This document shows, piece after piece, positions 43,337 to 52,217 of a DNA stretch of 64,000 nt. Origin of the DNA: Thalassotalea_B sp049613795 (GTDB lineage: Bacteria > Pseudomonadota > Gammaproteobacteria > Enterobacterales > Alteromonadaceae). A program made the position numbers and the translations under genes. Under the pieces are notes generated by a model. It saw only the letters and a list, made by a program, of their open reading frames with translations, did no database searches and was not told the origin of the DNA. The stretch lies in NCBI GenBank assembly GCA_049613795.1, contig JBMZCX010000004.1, positions 12,389 to 76,388 on the forward strand, in the 5' to 3' direction. Within the stretch, counting starts at the first letter, position 1. Each line of letters opens with the position of its first letter.

Positions 43337-44065
43337 ATGGGAAGAGCTTACCAAAACCGAAAATTATCGATGGCCAAAACAGCTGGTCAAAAAACTAAAG
43401 TTTATTCTAAGTACGGAAAAGCTATTTATGTATGTGCTAAAAATGGTGGTACAGATCCCGACGGAAATCTAACATTACGTGGTTTAATCGATCGCGCGAA
43501 GAAAGACCAAGTACCTACTCATGTGATTGACAATGCCATTAAAAAGGCGTCAGGTGCTGGGGGGGAAGATTATTCTGAAGCTCGTTATGAAGGTTTTGGC
43601 CCTGGAAATTGTATGGTAATTATTGACTGTTTAACGGACAACGGTAACCGTACCATTAAAGATGTTCGTCAATGTTTTACAAAAACACATTCAAAAATAG
43701 GCTCTACGGGAACGGTTTCGCACATGTTTGACCACCAAGCCGTATTTGCTTTTAAAGGTGACGACGACGAAGCCGTATTAGAAAATTTAATGATGGCAGA
43801 CATAGATGTGACTGATGTTGAGCTTGAAGACGGTATTGTTACCGTACAAGCACCGCACACGGAGTTTTTTAAAATAAAAACAGAGTTTGCCAACAGCATG
43901 CCTGAGTATGACCTTGAAGTTGAAGAAATTACTTGGGTGCCACAAACATACACTGAAATATCCACTGAAGACGATATTGCCAACTTCGAAAAATTTCTAG
44001 CTATGCTTGAAGATTGTGACGATGTACAGAACGTATATCATAACGCTGAATTACCTAGCGAATAA
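43337..44065 (+). CDS. YebC/YeeN family transcriptional-translational regulator
   Basis: A 242-residue member of the TACO1/YebC family. It follows the E. coli YeeN type: MGRAYQNRKLSMAKTAGQKT at the start, then QVPTHVIDNAIKKASG, YEGFGPGNCMVII, and a terminal DDVQNVYHN. Family members have been described as DNA-binding regulators (PmpR) and, more recently, as ribosome-associated factors that relieve stalling. Cytoplasmic. A hairpin terminator follows. The specific role is not shown. Confidence 0.9.
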   Translation: MGRAYQNRKLSMAKTAGQKTKVYSKYGKAIYVCAKNGGTDPDGNLTLRGLIDRAKKDQVPTHVIDNAIKKASGAGGEDYSEARYEGFGPGNCMVIIDCLTDNGNRTIKDVRQCFTKTHSKIGSTGTVSHMFDHQAVFAFKGDDDEAVLENLMMADIDVTDVELEDGIVTVQAPHTEFFKIKTEFANSMPEYDLEVEEITWVPQTYTEISTEDDIANFEKFLAMLEDCDDVQNVYHNAELPSE

Positions 44066-44089
44066 TACTCCTACATAACCACTACAATG

Positions 44090-44122
44090 AAAGCACTGAT
44101 GATATGTTATCGGTGCTTTTTT
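44090..44122 (+). terminator. Terminator after the YebC-family gene
   Basis: AAAGCAC-TGAT pairs with ATCG-GTGCTTT (one G-T wobble) and is followed by six T residues, 25 nt after the stop codon. It isolates the nos promoter region downstream. Confidence 0.8.
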
Positions 44123-44171
44123 ATTAAACAACCTTACATATTTTCATTATTCCTTCTCATTTACCCATTTT

Positions 44172-44185
44172 TTGATCAAGATCAT
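44172..44185 (+). promoter_or_regulatory. FNR/ANR-like box upstream of nosR
   Basis: TTGATCAAGATCAT matches the FNR/DNR consensus TTGATNNNNATCAA at nine of ten defined positions. The centre at about 44178 would place a class II start near 44220. This fits anaerobic or nitric-oxide-linked activation of nosRZ by an FNR- or DNR-type activator. Confidence 0.75.
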
Positions 44186-44213
44186 AAGCACAACCTAACG
44201 AAAGCGTAGTATA

Positions 44214-44230
44214 TGCGACATATTGTCGCA
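44214..44230 (+). promoter_or_regulatory. 17-bp palindrome at predicted nosR transcription start
   Basis: TGCGACA-TAT-TGTCGCA is a perfect 7+3+7 inverted repeat centred 43-44 bp downstream of the FNR-like box and 50 nt before the nosR ATG. It overlaps the predicted start site, a repressor position, or could form a hairpin at the 5' end of the mRNA. The binding protein is unidentified. Confidence 0.6.
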
Positions 44231-44279
44231 GTTTTCATTAATTTTAATGAATACCACTTGAGTAAGGTAGTCGCGTTAA

Positions 44280-46406
44280 ATGTTCAACCTACTGAAAAAT
44301 AAAATAAAAATAACCTCGATTTTTACAGTTATCCTTTTTTCTGTTATTTTTCCTGCGCAAGCGCTTTTTGTTAGCCCTCCTAAAGATCCTCTTCCTTTAA
44401 TTCATGAAATATTTCCAGAAGCAACGAAAGTCAGCGAAAAGCAAGGTGACCCACTGGTATGGACTATTTACAAAAACGATGAGGTGATTGGCTACGCTTT
44501 TGAAACAAATGATCTTGCTAAAATTCCCGCATATTCTGGCGAACCGGTAAATATGCTGGTTGCTATTAGCCCTAAAGGCGTATACTTAGGCGCTAAAGTT
44601 TTAGAGCATCATGAACCAATTATATTGGCAGGCATACCTGAAACTAAGTTACATAATTTTGCTAATCAATATGAAGGCTTAAACGTAAGTGATCGCTTAA
44701 AAGTTGGCGGCAATAAGCAAGACAGCATGGTGCATATAGACGGCCTTTCTGGCGCAACGGTTACAGTAATGGTAATGAATGTCGCTATCACCAAAGCCGC
44801 CACTAAAGTTGCTCAGTCTCTTGGCATTATTAGCAAAAGCCAAACCATTAAACAGCCAATGGCAACTATTTTACCCAACGTATACACGCCATCAACATGG
44901 CAAAACCTAGTCGGCGATGGCTCTATACGCAGACTGCACCTTGATCGAAAAACAGTAGACGAAGCTTTTGTTGGTACTGAAGCAGAGCATATCGACGAAG
45001 CCAATAACGCGCAAAAACAAGATATGTTTGCTGATATTTACTTCGCACAAGTAGACATTCCTAATGTGGGTAGAAACTTATTAGGGGACGCTGAATTTCA
45101 ATGGTTATCAAATTCACTAAAAGAAGGCGAGCATGCTGTTGCTTTACTTGGTAATGGATACTCTTTCAAAGGTTCAGGCTATGTACGCGGCGGAATATTT
45201 GATCGTATTCAAGTTTTGCAAAATGAAGAAGCCATTGCTTTTAGAGATTTAGATCACACTCGCATTACCGACATTTTAATTGACGGCGCCCCCCGCTTTA
45301 AAGAAATGTCATTATTTATTATTCGACCACATCATGGGTTTAATCCAGGTGTTACTTGGCAATTAGAGCTACTGGTCCGCCGACAAGTAGGGGCAATCGA
45401 TAGCACTTTTACCAGCTTTAAAGGTAGTTACGATGCATTAGATCAATACGTTTATCGTCCTCCTTATATTGCGCCTGAGCCTGAACTCACGCTAACACAA
45501 CAAGTATGGAAAGAAAAAAATACTGAAGTTGTTATTTTAGTGATATTACTCGCGATTGTTGTCATGAGCTTATTCTTCCAAGACGTATTAGTACGACACC
45601 CTACTTTTATGCACAACTTCCGTCATGCTTTTCTAGTAGTAACCGTAGTATTTATTGGTTGGTCGTGGGGCGGGCAGCTTTCTGTTGTTAACGTGTTTAC
45701 CTTTTTACAAGCCTTTATGGATGACTTTTCATGGGACTTATTCTTACTCGACCCTGTAATTTTTATTCTATGGGGAGCTGCCGCTGTTACCATGTTGCTA
45801 TGGGGCCGTGCTGTATACTGTGGCTGGTTGTGTCCATTTGGCGCACTTCAAGAGTTAATGAATATTTTCGCCCGTTATATAAAAATTCCTCAATTTGAAT
45901 TGCCTTGGGCTGTACATGAACGTTTATGGGCAATTAAATATTTAATTTTATTAGGTTTATTTGGCTTATCTATGGAGTCATTAGCCCTAGCAGAGCAGTT
46001 TGCAGAAGTAGAACCTTTTAAAACCACCTTCTTATTAAAGTTCGATCGTGAATGGCCATTTATTATTTACGCAGTAGCGTTATTGGTCATTAATATTTTT
46101 AATCGAAAGTTTTTCTGCCGCTATTTATGTCCATTAGGCGCAGCGCTTTCCACCAGTAATAGTGTTCGTTTATTCAGCTGGTTAAGACGTCGACCAGAGT
46201 GTGGTCAACCTTGTAAAACCTGTGCGAAAGAATGTGAAATTCAGGCGATTAATCCTGATGGTGAAATCAACATGCGTGAATGTCATTACTGTTTAGACTG
46301 TCAAGTGACTTACTTTAATGAAGAAAAATGCCCACCATTGAAAAAATTAGCAAGAAAGAAAAATAAGTTCAAAGAAAACCAAATACCCGCAGTGGATGTT
46401 GGTTAA
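44280..46406 (+). CDS. nosR: NosR, polyferredoxin-flavoprotein for N2O reduction
   Basis: A 708-residue membrane iron-sulfur flavoprotein needed for nosZ expression and for electron supply to NosZ. It has a signal peptide (ending AQA) and a periplasmic FMN-binding domain (about 60-180) with the flavinylation-type motif DGLSGATV. A central domain and five or six membrane segments (from about residue 415) follow, with CGWLCPFGA and CRYLCPLGA. Two C-terminal 4Fe-4S clusters are marked by CGQPCKTCAKEC and CHYCLDCQ. Complete length. First gene of the nos cluster. Confidence 0.96.
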   Translation: MFNLLKNKIKITSIFTVILFSVIFPAQALFVSPPKDPLPLIHEIFPEATKVSEKQGDPLVWTIYKNDEVIGYAFETNDLAKIPAYSGEPVNMLVAISPKGVYLGAKVLEHHEPIILAGIPETKLHNFANQYEGLNVSDRLKVGGNKQDSMVHIDGLSGATVTVMVMNVAITKAATKVAQSLGIISKSQTIKQPMATILPNVYTPSTWQNLVGDGSIRRLHLDRKTVDEAFVGTEAEHIDEANNAQKQDMFADIYFAQVDIPNVGRNLLGDAEFQWLSNSLKEGEHAVALLGNGYSFKGSGYVRGGIFDRIQVLQNEEAIAFRDLDHTRITDILIDGAPRFKEMSLFIIRPHHGFNPGVTWQLELLVRRQVGAIDSTFTSFKGSYDALDQYVYRPPYIAPEPELTLTQQVWKEKNTEVVILVILLAIVVMSLFFQDVLVRHPTFMHNFRHAFLVVTVVFIGWSWGGQLSVVNVFTFLQAFMDDFSWDLFLLDPVIFILWGAAAVTMLLWGRAVYCGWLCPFGALQELMNIFARYIKIPQFELPWAVHERLWAIKYLILLGLFGLSMESLALAEQFAEVEPFKTTFLLKFDREWPFIIYAVALLVINIFNRKFFCRYLCPLGAALSTSNSVRLFSWLRRRPECGQPCKTCAKECEIQAINPDGEINMRECHYCLDCQVTYFNEEKCPPLKKLARKKNKFKENQIPAVDVG

Positions 46407-46485
46407 TCACTACGGATAAAAACGATAAAACACAAACACAAACACAAAACAAGTTATCAAAATAAAAAGCAAATGGAGAAGAGTG

Positions 46486-48375
46486 ATGAGTAAAGAAAGC
46501 GAAAGCTCTAATAACGTATCATTAGAGAACGAAGAAAGACGTAAGTTTTTTGGAAAAACCGCGTTATTAGGTGCAGGCGCTGTTGCTGCTCCTATGACCG
46601 CAACCATGTTTGCCACTATGGCAAAAGCAAATGCAGCAGAAGCCGCCAATAGTGCAACTATTCACCCTGGTGAATTAGATGAATATTACGGTTTTTGGAG
46701 TGGTGGTCATTCAGGTGAAGTACGTATTTTAGGTATCCCTTCAATGCGTGAGTTAATGCGTATTCCTGTTTTTAATATTGATAGCGCAACAGGCTGGGGC
46801 TTAACAGATGAGAGTAAGCGCATTAAAGGCGATAGTGCACATTTACTTGCTGGCGACTCACATCACCCACACATGAGTATGACCGATGGCCGTTATAATG
46901 GTAAATATGTCTTTATTAATGATAAAGCCAATACCCGTGTAGCACGTATTCGTTGTGACATTATGAAGTGTGACAAAATTCTAACAGTGCCTAATGTTCA
47001 AGCAATTCACGGCCTACGAGTACAAAAAGTACCGTTCACCAAATATGTAATTTGTAATGGTGAATTTGAAATCCCAATGAATAACGACGGCAAGTCATCA
47101 ATGAATGACGTTAGCACGTACCGTTCATTGTTCAATGTGATTGACGCGGAAACATTAGAAGTTGCTTTCCAAGTAATGGTTGATGGTAACTTAGACAATA
47201 CGGACGCTGATTACGACGGTAAATACTTTGCTTCAACCTGTTATAACTCAGAAATGGGAATGAACTTAGGCGAAATGATTTCGTCAGAGCGTGATCATGT
47301 CGTTGTATTCAACCTTGCTCGCTGTGAAGCCGCAGTAAAAGCAGGTAAGTTTAAAACCTATAATGGCAATAACGTGCCTGTTTTAGATGGCCGCAAAGGT
47401 TCTGAATTAACCCGTTATATTCCTGTACCTAAATCTCCTCACGGCATGAATACATCACCGAATGGCGAATATTTTGTTGCTAACGGTAAATTATCACCAA
47501 CAGTTTCTATTATCTCAATCAAAAAATTAGATGATCTTTTTGCTGATAAAATTAAACCTCGTGACACTATTGTAGCAGAACCTGAGCTAGGTTTAGGTCC
47601 ATTACATACAGCATTTGACAACAAAGGTAACGCTTTTACTACGCTGTTTTTAGATAGTCAAATTGCCAAATGGAATGTGCAAGATGCTATTGACGCGCAC
47701 AATGGCAAAAAAGTGAATTACATTCGTCAAAAATTAGATGTTCATTACCAACCAGGTCATAACCATACGTCACAAGGTGAAACACGTGATGCTGATGGTA
47801 AATGGTTAATTTCTTTATGTAAGTTCTCTAAAGACAGATTCTTACCGGTAGGTCCATTACGCCCAGAAAACGATCAACTTATCGATATTTCAGGCGACGA
47901 AATGAAGTTAGTTCACGATGGTCCAACATATGCTGAACCACATGATTGTATGATGGTTCACCGTAGCAAAATGAAACCATTAAAATTATGGCCACGTAAT
48001 GACCCGTTTTTTGCTGAAACGATTGCTCAAGCAAAACGCGACGGTGTCGACGTATACACTGAAAATAAAGTGATCCGCGATGGTAACAAAGTACGTGTTT
48101 ATATGACGTCTATTGCACCAACTTACGGTATGAACGAATTCAACGTAAAATTAGGTAATGAAGTAACCGTTATTGTAACCAACCTTGACCAAGTAGAAGA
48201 CGTAACACATGGTTTCTGTATGACTAACCATGGCGTACAAATGGAAATTGGTCCACAAGCAACCGCTTCAATTACCTTTACAGCAGACAAGCCAGGCGTA
48301 CAGTGGTACTACTGTAACTGGTTCTGTCACGCACTACACATGGAAATGCGTGGTCGTATGTTGGTAGAGGCATAA
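46486..48375 (+). CDS. nosZ: Nitrous oxide reductase (clade I, Tat-exported)
   Basis: A 629-residue periplasmic copper enzyme that reduces N2O to N2. I use the ATG at 46486 (GGAG 7 nt upstream) over the GTG just before it. A Tat signal with RRKFFGKTALLGAG (Arg 18-19) marks clade I. The seven-bladed propeller holds the CuZ histidines (for example DSHHPHMS, PHGMN, GHNHTS, EPHD). The C-terminal cupredoxin holds CuA ligands in WYYCNWFCHALHMEM. No cytochrome c fusion. A gap of 79 nt follows nosR. Confidence 0.98.
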   Translation: MSKESESSNNVSLENEERRKFFGKTALLGAGAVAAPMTATMFATMAKANAAEAANSATIHPGELDEYYGFWSGGHSGEVRILGIPSMRELMRIPVFNIDSATGWGLTDESKRIKGDSAHLLAGDSHHPHMSMTDGRYNGKYVFINDKANTRVARIRCDIMKCDKILTVPNVQAIHGLRVQKVPFTKYVICNGEFEIPMNNDGKSSMNDVSTYRSLFNVIDAETLEVAFQVMVDGNLDNTDADYDGKYFASTCYNSEMGMNLGEMISSERDHVVVFNLARCEAAVKAGKFKTYNGNNVPVLDGRKGSELTRYIPVPKSPHGMNTSPNGEYFVANGKLSPTVSIISIKKLDDLFADKIKPRDTIVAEPELGLGPLHTAFDNKGNAFTTLFLDSQIAKWNVQDAIDAHNGKKVNYIRQKLDVHYQPGHNHTSQGETRDADGKWLISLCKFSKDRFLPVGPLRPENDQLIDISGDEMKLVHDGPTYAEPHDCMMVHRSKMKPLKLWPRNDPFFAETIAQAKRDGVDVYTENKVIRDGNKVRVYMTSIAPTYGMNEFNVKLGNEVTVIVTNLDQVEDVTHGFCMTNHGVQMEIGPQATASITFTADKPGVQWYYCNWFCHALHMEMRGRMLVEA

Positions 48376-48406
48376 TATCGACTATTCCCATAAGTTGATA
48401 TAAGTG

Positions 48407-48435
48407 AAAAAGCACAACTTCGGTTGTGCTTTTTA
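48407..48435 (+). terminator. Strong terminator between nosZ and nosD
   Basis: AAAAGCACAAC and GTTGTGCTTTT with a TTCG tetraloop and T run, about 32 nt after nosZ. It separates nosRZ from nosDFYL, which has its own FNR-like box. Confidence 0.93.
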
Positions 48436-48458
48436 TTTTTGCTTCAAAACAATTTTTT

Positions 48459-48472
48459 TTAATCAAGATCAA
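48459..48472 (+). promoter_or_regulatory. FNR/ANR-like box upstream of nosD
   Basis: TTAATCAAGATCAA has one mismatch to TTGATNNNNATCAA and shares the ten-base core ATCAAGATCA with the nosR box. A -10-like TATGCT (48494-48499) lies about 41 bp further, consistent with a class II activated promoter for nosDFYL. Confidence 0.7.
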
Positions 48473-48533
48473 TAGTCTATAAATAAAAAGTGCTATGCTA
48501 TAGTTACTTTAACATTCGTGAAGAATATCTTTT

Positions 48534-49895
48534 GTGTTATTAAAAAATTTTCAGCTATTGCTACTTATTGTTATTACCTGTCTTTACTTTAGTTCAACAC
48601 ATACTTTAGCTAAACACTGGCACATTTCTCCTGCTGACGACCTACAGCACACACTTGATAATGCTGAAAATGGTGACGTTATCACCTTAGCTAAAGGCGA
48701 GTATTTAGGTAACTTTGTCATTACCAAGCAAATTACTTTAACCGGAAACAACCACAGTGTGCTAAATGCACAAGGCAAAGGCCATGCCTTGCTATTAAAA
48801 AACTCTTATATCGTTGTCGAAAACTTAACCATTACAAACTGGGGCGATAATTTAACTGATCAAGATTCAGGTATATATTCCGACCAGCAAGCCAATAATA
48901 TCGTCATAAAAAACAATAAACTTACAGGCGATGGCTTTGGTATTTGGTTGCAAAAAGGTCAACATATTAAAGTAGTAAATAATGTTATTTCTGGGAACAC
49001 CGTTTTACGCTCTGCCGACAGAGGTAACGGTATTCAACTTTCCATCGTAAAAAATGTAGAAGTTAAAAATAATGAAATATTTAATACCCGTGATGGACTT
49101 TATATTATATCAAGCCAAGAGAACGTATTAGAAAACAACACAATGCACGACCTTCGTTACGGCATACATTATATGTATTCGTACGATAACCAAATTATTA
49201 ATAATAATGCTTATAATACACGTGCAGGTTATGCACTAATGAGTTCAAAGCGGTTAGTCGTAAAGGGAAATACTAGTCATAATAGTGAAGATTATGGCTT
49301 TTTAATGAATTTTATTACCTCTTCAACAATTACAAACAACACCGTTAATCACGTATGGACAAAGCCTGAAAACAAAGTCCTTGGTCGAGATGGCAAAGGC
49401 CTATTTGTTTATAACTCAGCCTATAACACCATTAGTAACAACATTATTGATACTGCTGAAATTGGTATTCATCTCACTGCTGGCTCTGAAAACACCAAAG
49501 TTTATGGCAATAGCTTTATTAACAACCCAACTCAAGTGAAATACGTCTCAAATAAAAAGCAAGAATGGAGCAAAGAGGGACAAGGTAACTATTGGAGTAA
49601 TTATATTGGCTGGGATATGAATAACGATAATATTGGTGATGTAATATTTGAACCCAACGACGGCATTGACAAATTAGTATGGCAATATCCAGAAATGAAA
49701 ATGCTAATGGACAGCCCCGCGGTACTTATTTTACGTTGGATACAGCGACAATTTCCAATACTTAAACCACCAGGTGTTAAAGACAGCTTTCCATTAATGA
49801 AATCGCCCCATAAAAAAACCGCATTACCAGTAAAAAGTGCCCTGAATGCGAGCCATATAGCCACAGTAAAAAACATGGCTAGTAAAGGATCATAA
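48534..49895 (+). CDS. nosD: NosD, periplasmic nitrous oxide reductase maturation protein
   Basis: A 453-residue exported protein (GTG start, signal peptide ending near HTLA) made of CASH-type parallel beta-helix repeats; rungs such as NNKLTGDGFGIWLQKGQ and NNIIDTAEIGIHLTAGSEN recur. NosD works with the NosFY transporter to deliver sulfur or copper for assembly of the CuZ centre. It leads nosDFYL; 1 nt separates it from nosF. The C-terminal 70 residues are basic and divergent. Confidence 0.95.
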   Translation: MLLKNFQLLLLIVITCLYFSSTHTLAKHWHISPADDLQHTLDNAENGDVITLAKGEYLGNFVITKQITLTGNNHSVLNAQGKGHALLLKNSYIVVENLTITNWGDNLTDQDSGIYSDQQANNIVIKNNKLTGDGFGIWLQKGQHIKVVNNVISGNTVLRSADRGNGIQLSIVKNVEVKNNEIFNTRDGLYIISSQENVLENNTMHDLRYGIHYMYSYDNQIINNNAYNTRAGYALMSSKRLVVKGNTSHNSEDYGFLMNFITSSTITNNTVNHVWTKPENKVLGRDGKGLFVYNSAYNTISNNIIDTAEIGIHLTAGSENTKVYGNSFINNPTQVKYVSNKKQEWSKEGQGNYWSNYIGWDMNNDNIGDVIFEPNDGIDKLVWQYPEMKMLMDSPAVLILRWIQRQFPILKPPGVKDSFPLMKSPHKKTALPVKSALNASHIATVKNMASKGS

Positions 49896-49896
49896 A

Positions 49897-50826
49897 ATGA
49901 CACAAACTCCGCTAATTACCTTATCAAACATCGGTAAAGAATATAAAAACCTTAGTGCATTAAAAGCGATTAACTTAACCTTAAATCAAGGCGAAGTCTT
50001 AGGCCTGTTTGGCCATAATGGTGCGGGTAAAACCACCATGATGAAATTAATTCTTGGTGTCATATCGCCCAGTTACGGTACGGCAGAAGTGTTAGGTGTA
50101 ACGCCCGATTCTAAAGCGGCATGGCATATGCGCAATAAAATAGGTTATTTACCTGAAAATGTCAGTTTTTATGAGCAACTTACGGGGTTAGAGGTACTCA
50201 CCTATTTTGCAAAACTTAAAGGGTTTGACAAAAAACATGCAATAGCACTACTTGAACAAGTAGGTGTTGCTCACGCGATGAAACGTCAAGTAAAAACCTA
50301 TTCAAAAGGTATGCGACAGCGTTTAGGCCTTGCTCAAGCGTTTATCGGCCACCCAAAATTACTGTTACTTGACGAGCCTACGGTAGGGTTAGATCCAATG
50401 GCAACAGCAGACTTTTATCACACGGTTGATCAACTTAAAAACCAAGGTACCAGCGTTATTTTATGCTCTCATGTACTACCTGGAGTTGAACAGCACATTG
50501 ACCGAGCAATGATATTATCTTCAGGCCAAATGCTTGCTTCAGGCAGTTTAGGCACGTTACGCCAGCTCGCTCATTTACCCGTAAAAATATCCGTCTCAGG
50601 TATTGAGTCTGCACTCAGCCAAGATCCACAACTAGCGCCTTACATTACGGCTAACAATCACCATTTATTAGCCGTGCCTGAACAAGAAAAAATGAATATT
50701 TTACGTTACTTATTAGCTATGCCCACACTGACCGACATTAATGTAGAGCCCGCAAACTTAGAGCAAGTATATCAGTACTTCTTAGGTCAGAAACCAACGA
50801 CAACATCAGCGGGAGCAAACGCATGA
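49897..50826 (+). CDS. nosF: NosF, ABC transporter ATPase
   Basis: A 309-residue ATPase that powers NosY and is needed for CuZ assembly. Walker A is GHNGAGKTT, the signature motif reads YSKGMRQRLGLAQAF, and Walker B is LLLLDEPTVGLD; the switch His is in CSHVLPG. The C-terminal 80 residues form an extra regulatory domain. Its stop overlaps the nosY start (ATGA). Confidence 0.95.
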   Translation: MTQTPLITLSNIGKEYKNLSALKAINLTLNQGEVLGLFGHNGAGKTTMMKLILGVISPSYGTAEVLGVTPDSKAAWHMRNKIGYLPENVSFYEQLTGLEVLTYFAKLKGFDKKHAIALLEQVGVAHAMKRQVKTYSKGMRQRLGLAQAFIGHPKLLLLDEPTVGLDPMATADFYHTVDQLKNQGTSVILCSHVLPGVEQHIDRAMILSSGQMLASGSLGTLRQLAHLPVKISVSGIESALSQDPQLAPYITANNHHLLAVPEQEKMNILRYLLAMPTLTDINVEPANLEQVYQYFLGQKPTTTSAGANA

Positions 50827-51641
50827 GAGAAATATTAACCGTTGCCAATAAAGAATTTCACGACGGTTTACGTAACCGCTGGCTAGTCTCTATTACCGTA
50901 ATTTTTGCCATACTTTCTATCGGCTTAACCTATTTTGGAGCCGCAGCATCAGGTGCTACAGGCGTGACGTCGTTATCAACCACCGTTGCCAGTTTAGCAA
51001 GCTTAGCCGTATTTTTAATCCCTCTTATTGCGCTATTGCTTAGCTACGACAGCTTTGTTGGCGAGCAAGAAAGTGGCACACTGTTGTTATTACTTACTTA
51101 CCCGCTAAGCACCACACAACTACTCTTGGGGAAATTCATTGGACAAGGCAGTATTATTGCTTTAGCAACAATACTCGGGTTTGGTTCGTCAGCCTTATTA
51201 CTCTACTTTCAACTTAGTGACAGCGCCGTTTTTAGTGTATTTTCTACGTTTATTGTTAGTGCCGTACTACTGGGTTTAAGTTTTACAGCCATCGCTTACA
51301 TTATTAGTTTATTAGTCAGTGAAAAGTCTAAAGCCGCAGGATTTGCGCTAATTACATGGTTTTTATTTGCCCTCGCCTTTGACTTAGCACTTCTAGCTTT
51401 ACTTGTTGGCGTTGAGCAAGGTATTTCTCAACAAGGTTTAACACAGTTAATGATGCTTAATCCGGCTGATATTTTTAGACTGATTAATTTATCAGGGCTC
51501 GACAGTAGCGATATTAATGGCGCACTTGCCATTGCAATAAAATCGAGTTTATCTCAAGGGCAACTATTTTCAGTATTGCTCACTTGGGTTCTATTTCCAC
51601 TCACCATTGCCAGCCTTATTTTTAAAAAGAAGACATTATAA
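50823..51641 (+). CDS. nosY: NosY, ABC transporter permease
   Basis: A 272-residue ABC-2-type permease with six membrane segments. It begins MREILTVANKEFHDGLRNRW and has the Gly-rich TM region YDSFVGEQESGTLLLLLTYPL, typical of NosY. With NosF and NosD it forms the maturation transporter. It overlaps nosF by 4 nt and nosL by 1 nt, so nosFYL is tightly coupled. Confidence 0.95.
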   Translation: MREILTVANKEFHDGLRNRWLVSITVIFAILSIGLTYFGAAASGATGVTSLSTTVASLASLAVFLIPLIALLLSYDSFVGEQESGTLLLLLTYPLSTTQLLLGKFIGQGSIIALATILGFGSSALLLYFQLSDSAVFSVFSTFIVSAVLLGLSFTAIAYIISLLVSEKSKAAGFALITWFLFALAFDLALLALLVGVEQGISQQGLTQLMMLNPADIFRLINLSGLDSSDINGALAIAIKSSLSQGQLFSVLLTWVLFPLTIASLIFKKKTL

Positions 51642-52174
51642 TGAAAGTATTTCCTCTAAATTCAGTTAAAAAAATCAGCCATGTTATGATGACGCTGCTG
51701 TTTAGTTCTCTATTGTTTTCTTGTTCAGAACAAGGGGTAACCGAGCAAAGTATTCATCAAGCAGCCGCTATTGAAACCGCTGATGAATGCCATTTATGCG
51801 GTATGATGATCTCTGAATTCTCAGGGCCAAAAGGTGAACTGTTTAAAAACGGTATTACTGAAGCGCAGGGCAAAAAAGTACATAAGTTTTGCTCAACCCG
51901 CGATATGTTCAGCTTTTACTTAGACCCAGAAAACAAACGAAATGTCACAACGATGTTAGTGCATGACATGAGTAAATCTCCGTGGAATGCACCGAACGAT
52001 GAATATTTTATTGACGCACGCAGTGCTTGGTTCGTTGCTGGTTCAAATAAGACAGGGGCAATGGGGCCTACATTAGCTAGTTTTTCAGCCCAAAAAGACG
52101 CTCAAGCCTTTGCTGAAGCATTTGGCGGTTCGGTTTTAACATTTAATGACATTACCTTAACCACGCTAATGTAA
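51641..52174 (+). CDS. nosL: NosL, copper-binding lipoprotein chaperone
   Basis: A 177-residue lipoprotein with lipobox LLFSC and the metal-binding ECHLCGMMI (CxxCxMxx), the NosL hallmark. It binds Cu(I) in the periplasm and hands it to NosZ, with NosDFY. The remainder contains the NosL domain segments KVHKFCSTRDMFSFYL and WFVAGS. Last gene of the cluster; a hairpin follows, then convergent mazG. Confidence 0.95.
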   Translation: MKVFPLNSVKKISHVMMTLLFSSLLFSCSEQGVTEQSIHQAAAIETADECHLCGMMISEFSGPKGELFKNGITEAQGKKVHKFCSTRDMFSFYLDPENKRNVTTMLVHDMSKSPWNAPNDEYFIDARSAWFVAGSNKTGAMGPTLASFSAQKDAQAFAEAFGGSVLTFNDITLTTLM

Positions 52175-52182
52175 AACAGGAG

Positions 52183-52208
52183 TTAACCTGAATATTTATT
52201 CAGGTTAA
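52183..52208. terminator. Bidirectional hairpin between nosL and mazG
   Basis: TTAACCTGAAT and ATTCAGGTTAA flank the loop ATTT in the 43-nt gap between convergent genes. It lacks a long T run but has a perfect 11-bp stem. Confidence 0.6.
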
Positions 52209-52217
52209 TCAAACCAA

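Noticed and set aside
46431..46448. CACAAA x3 tandem repeat between nosR and nosZ
   Set aside because: Only three units in an AT-rich gap; too short to suggest phase variation.
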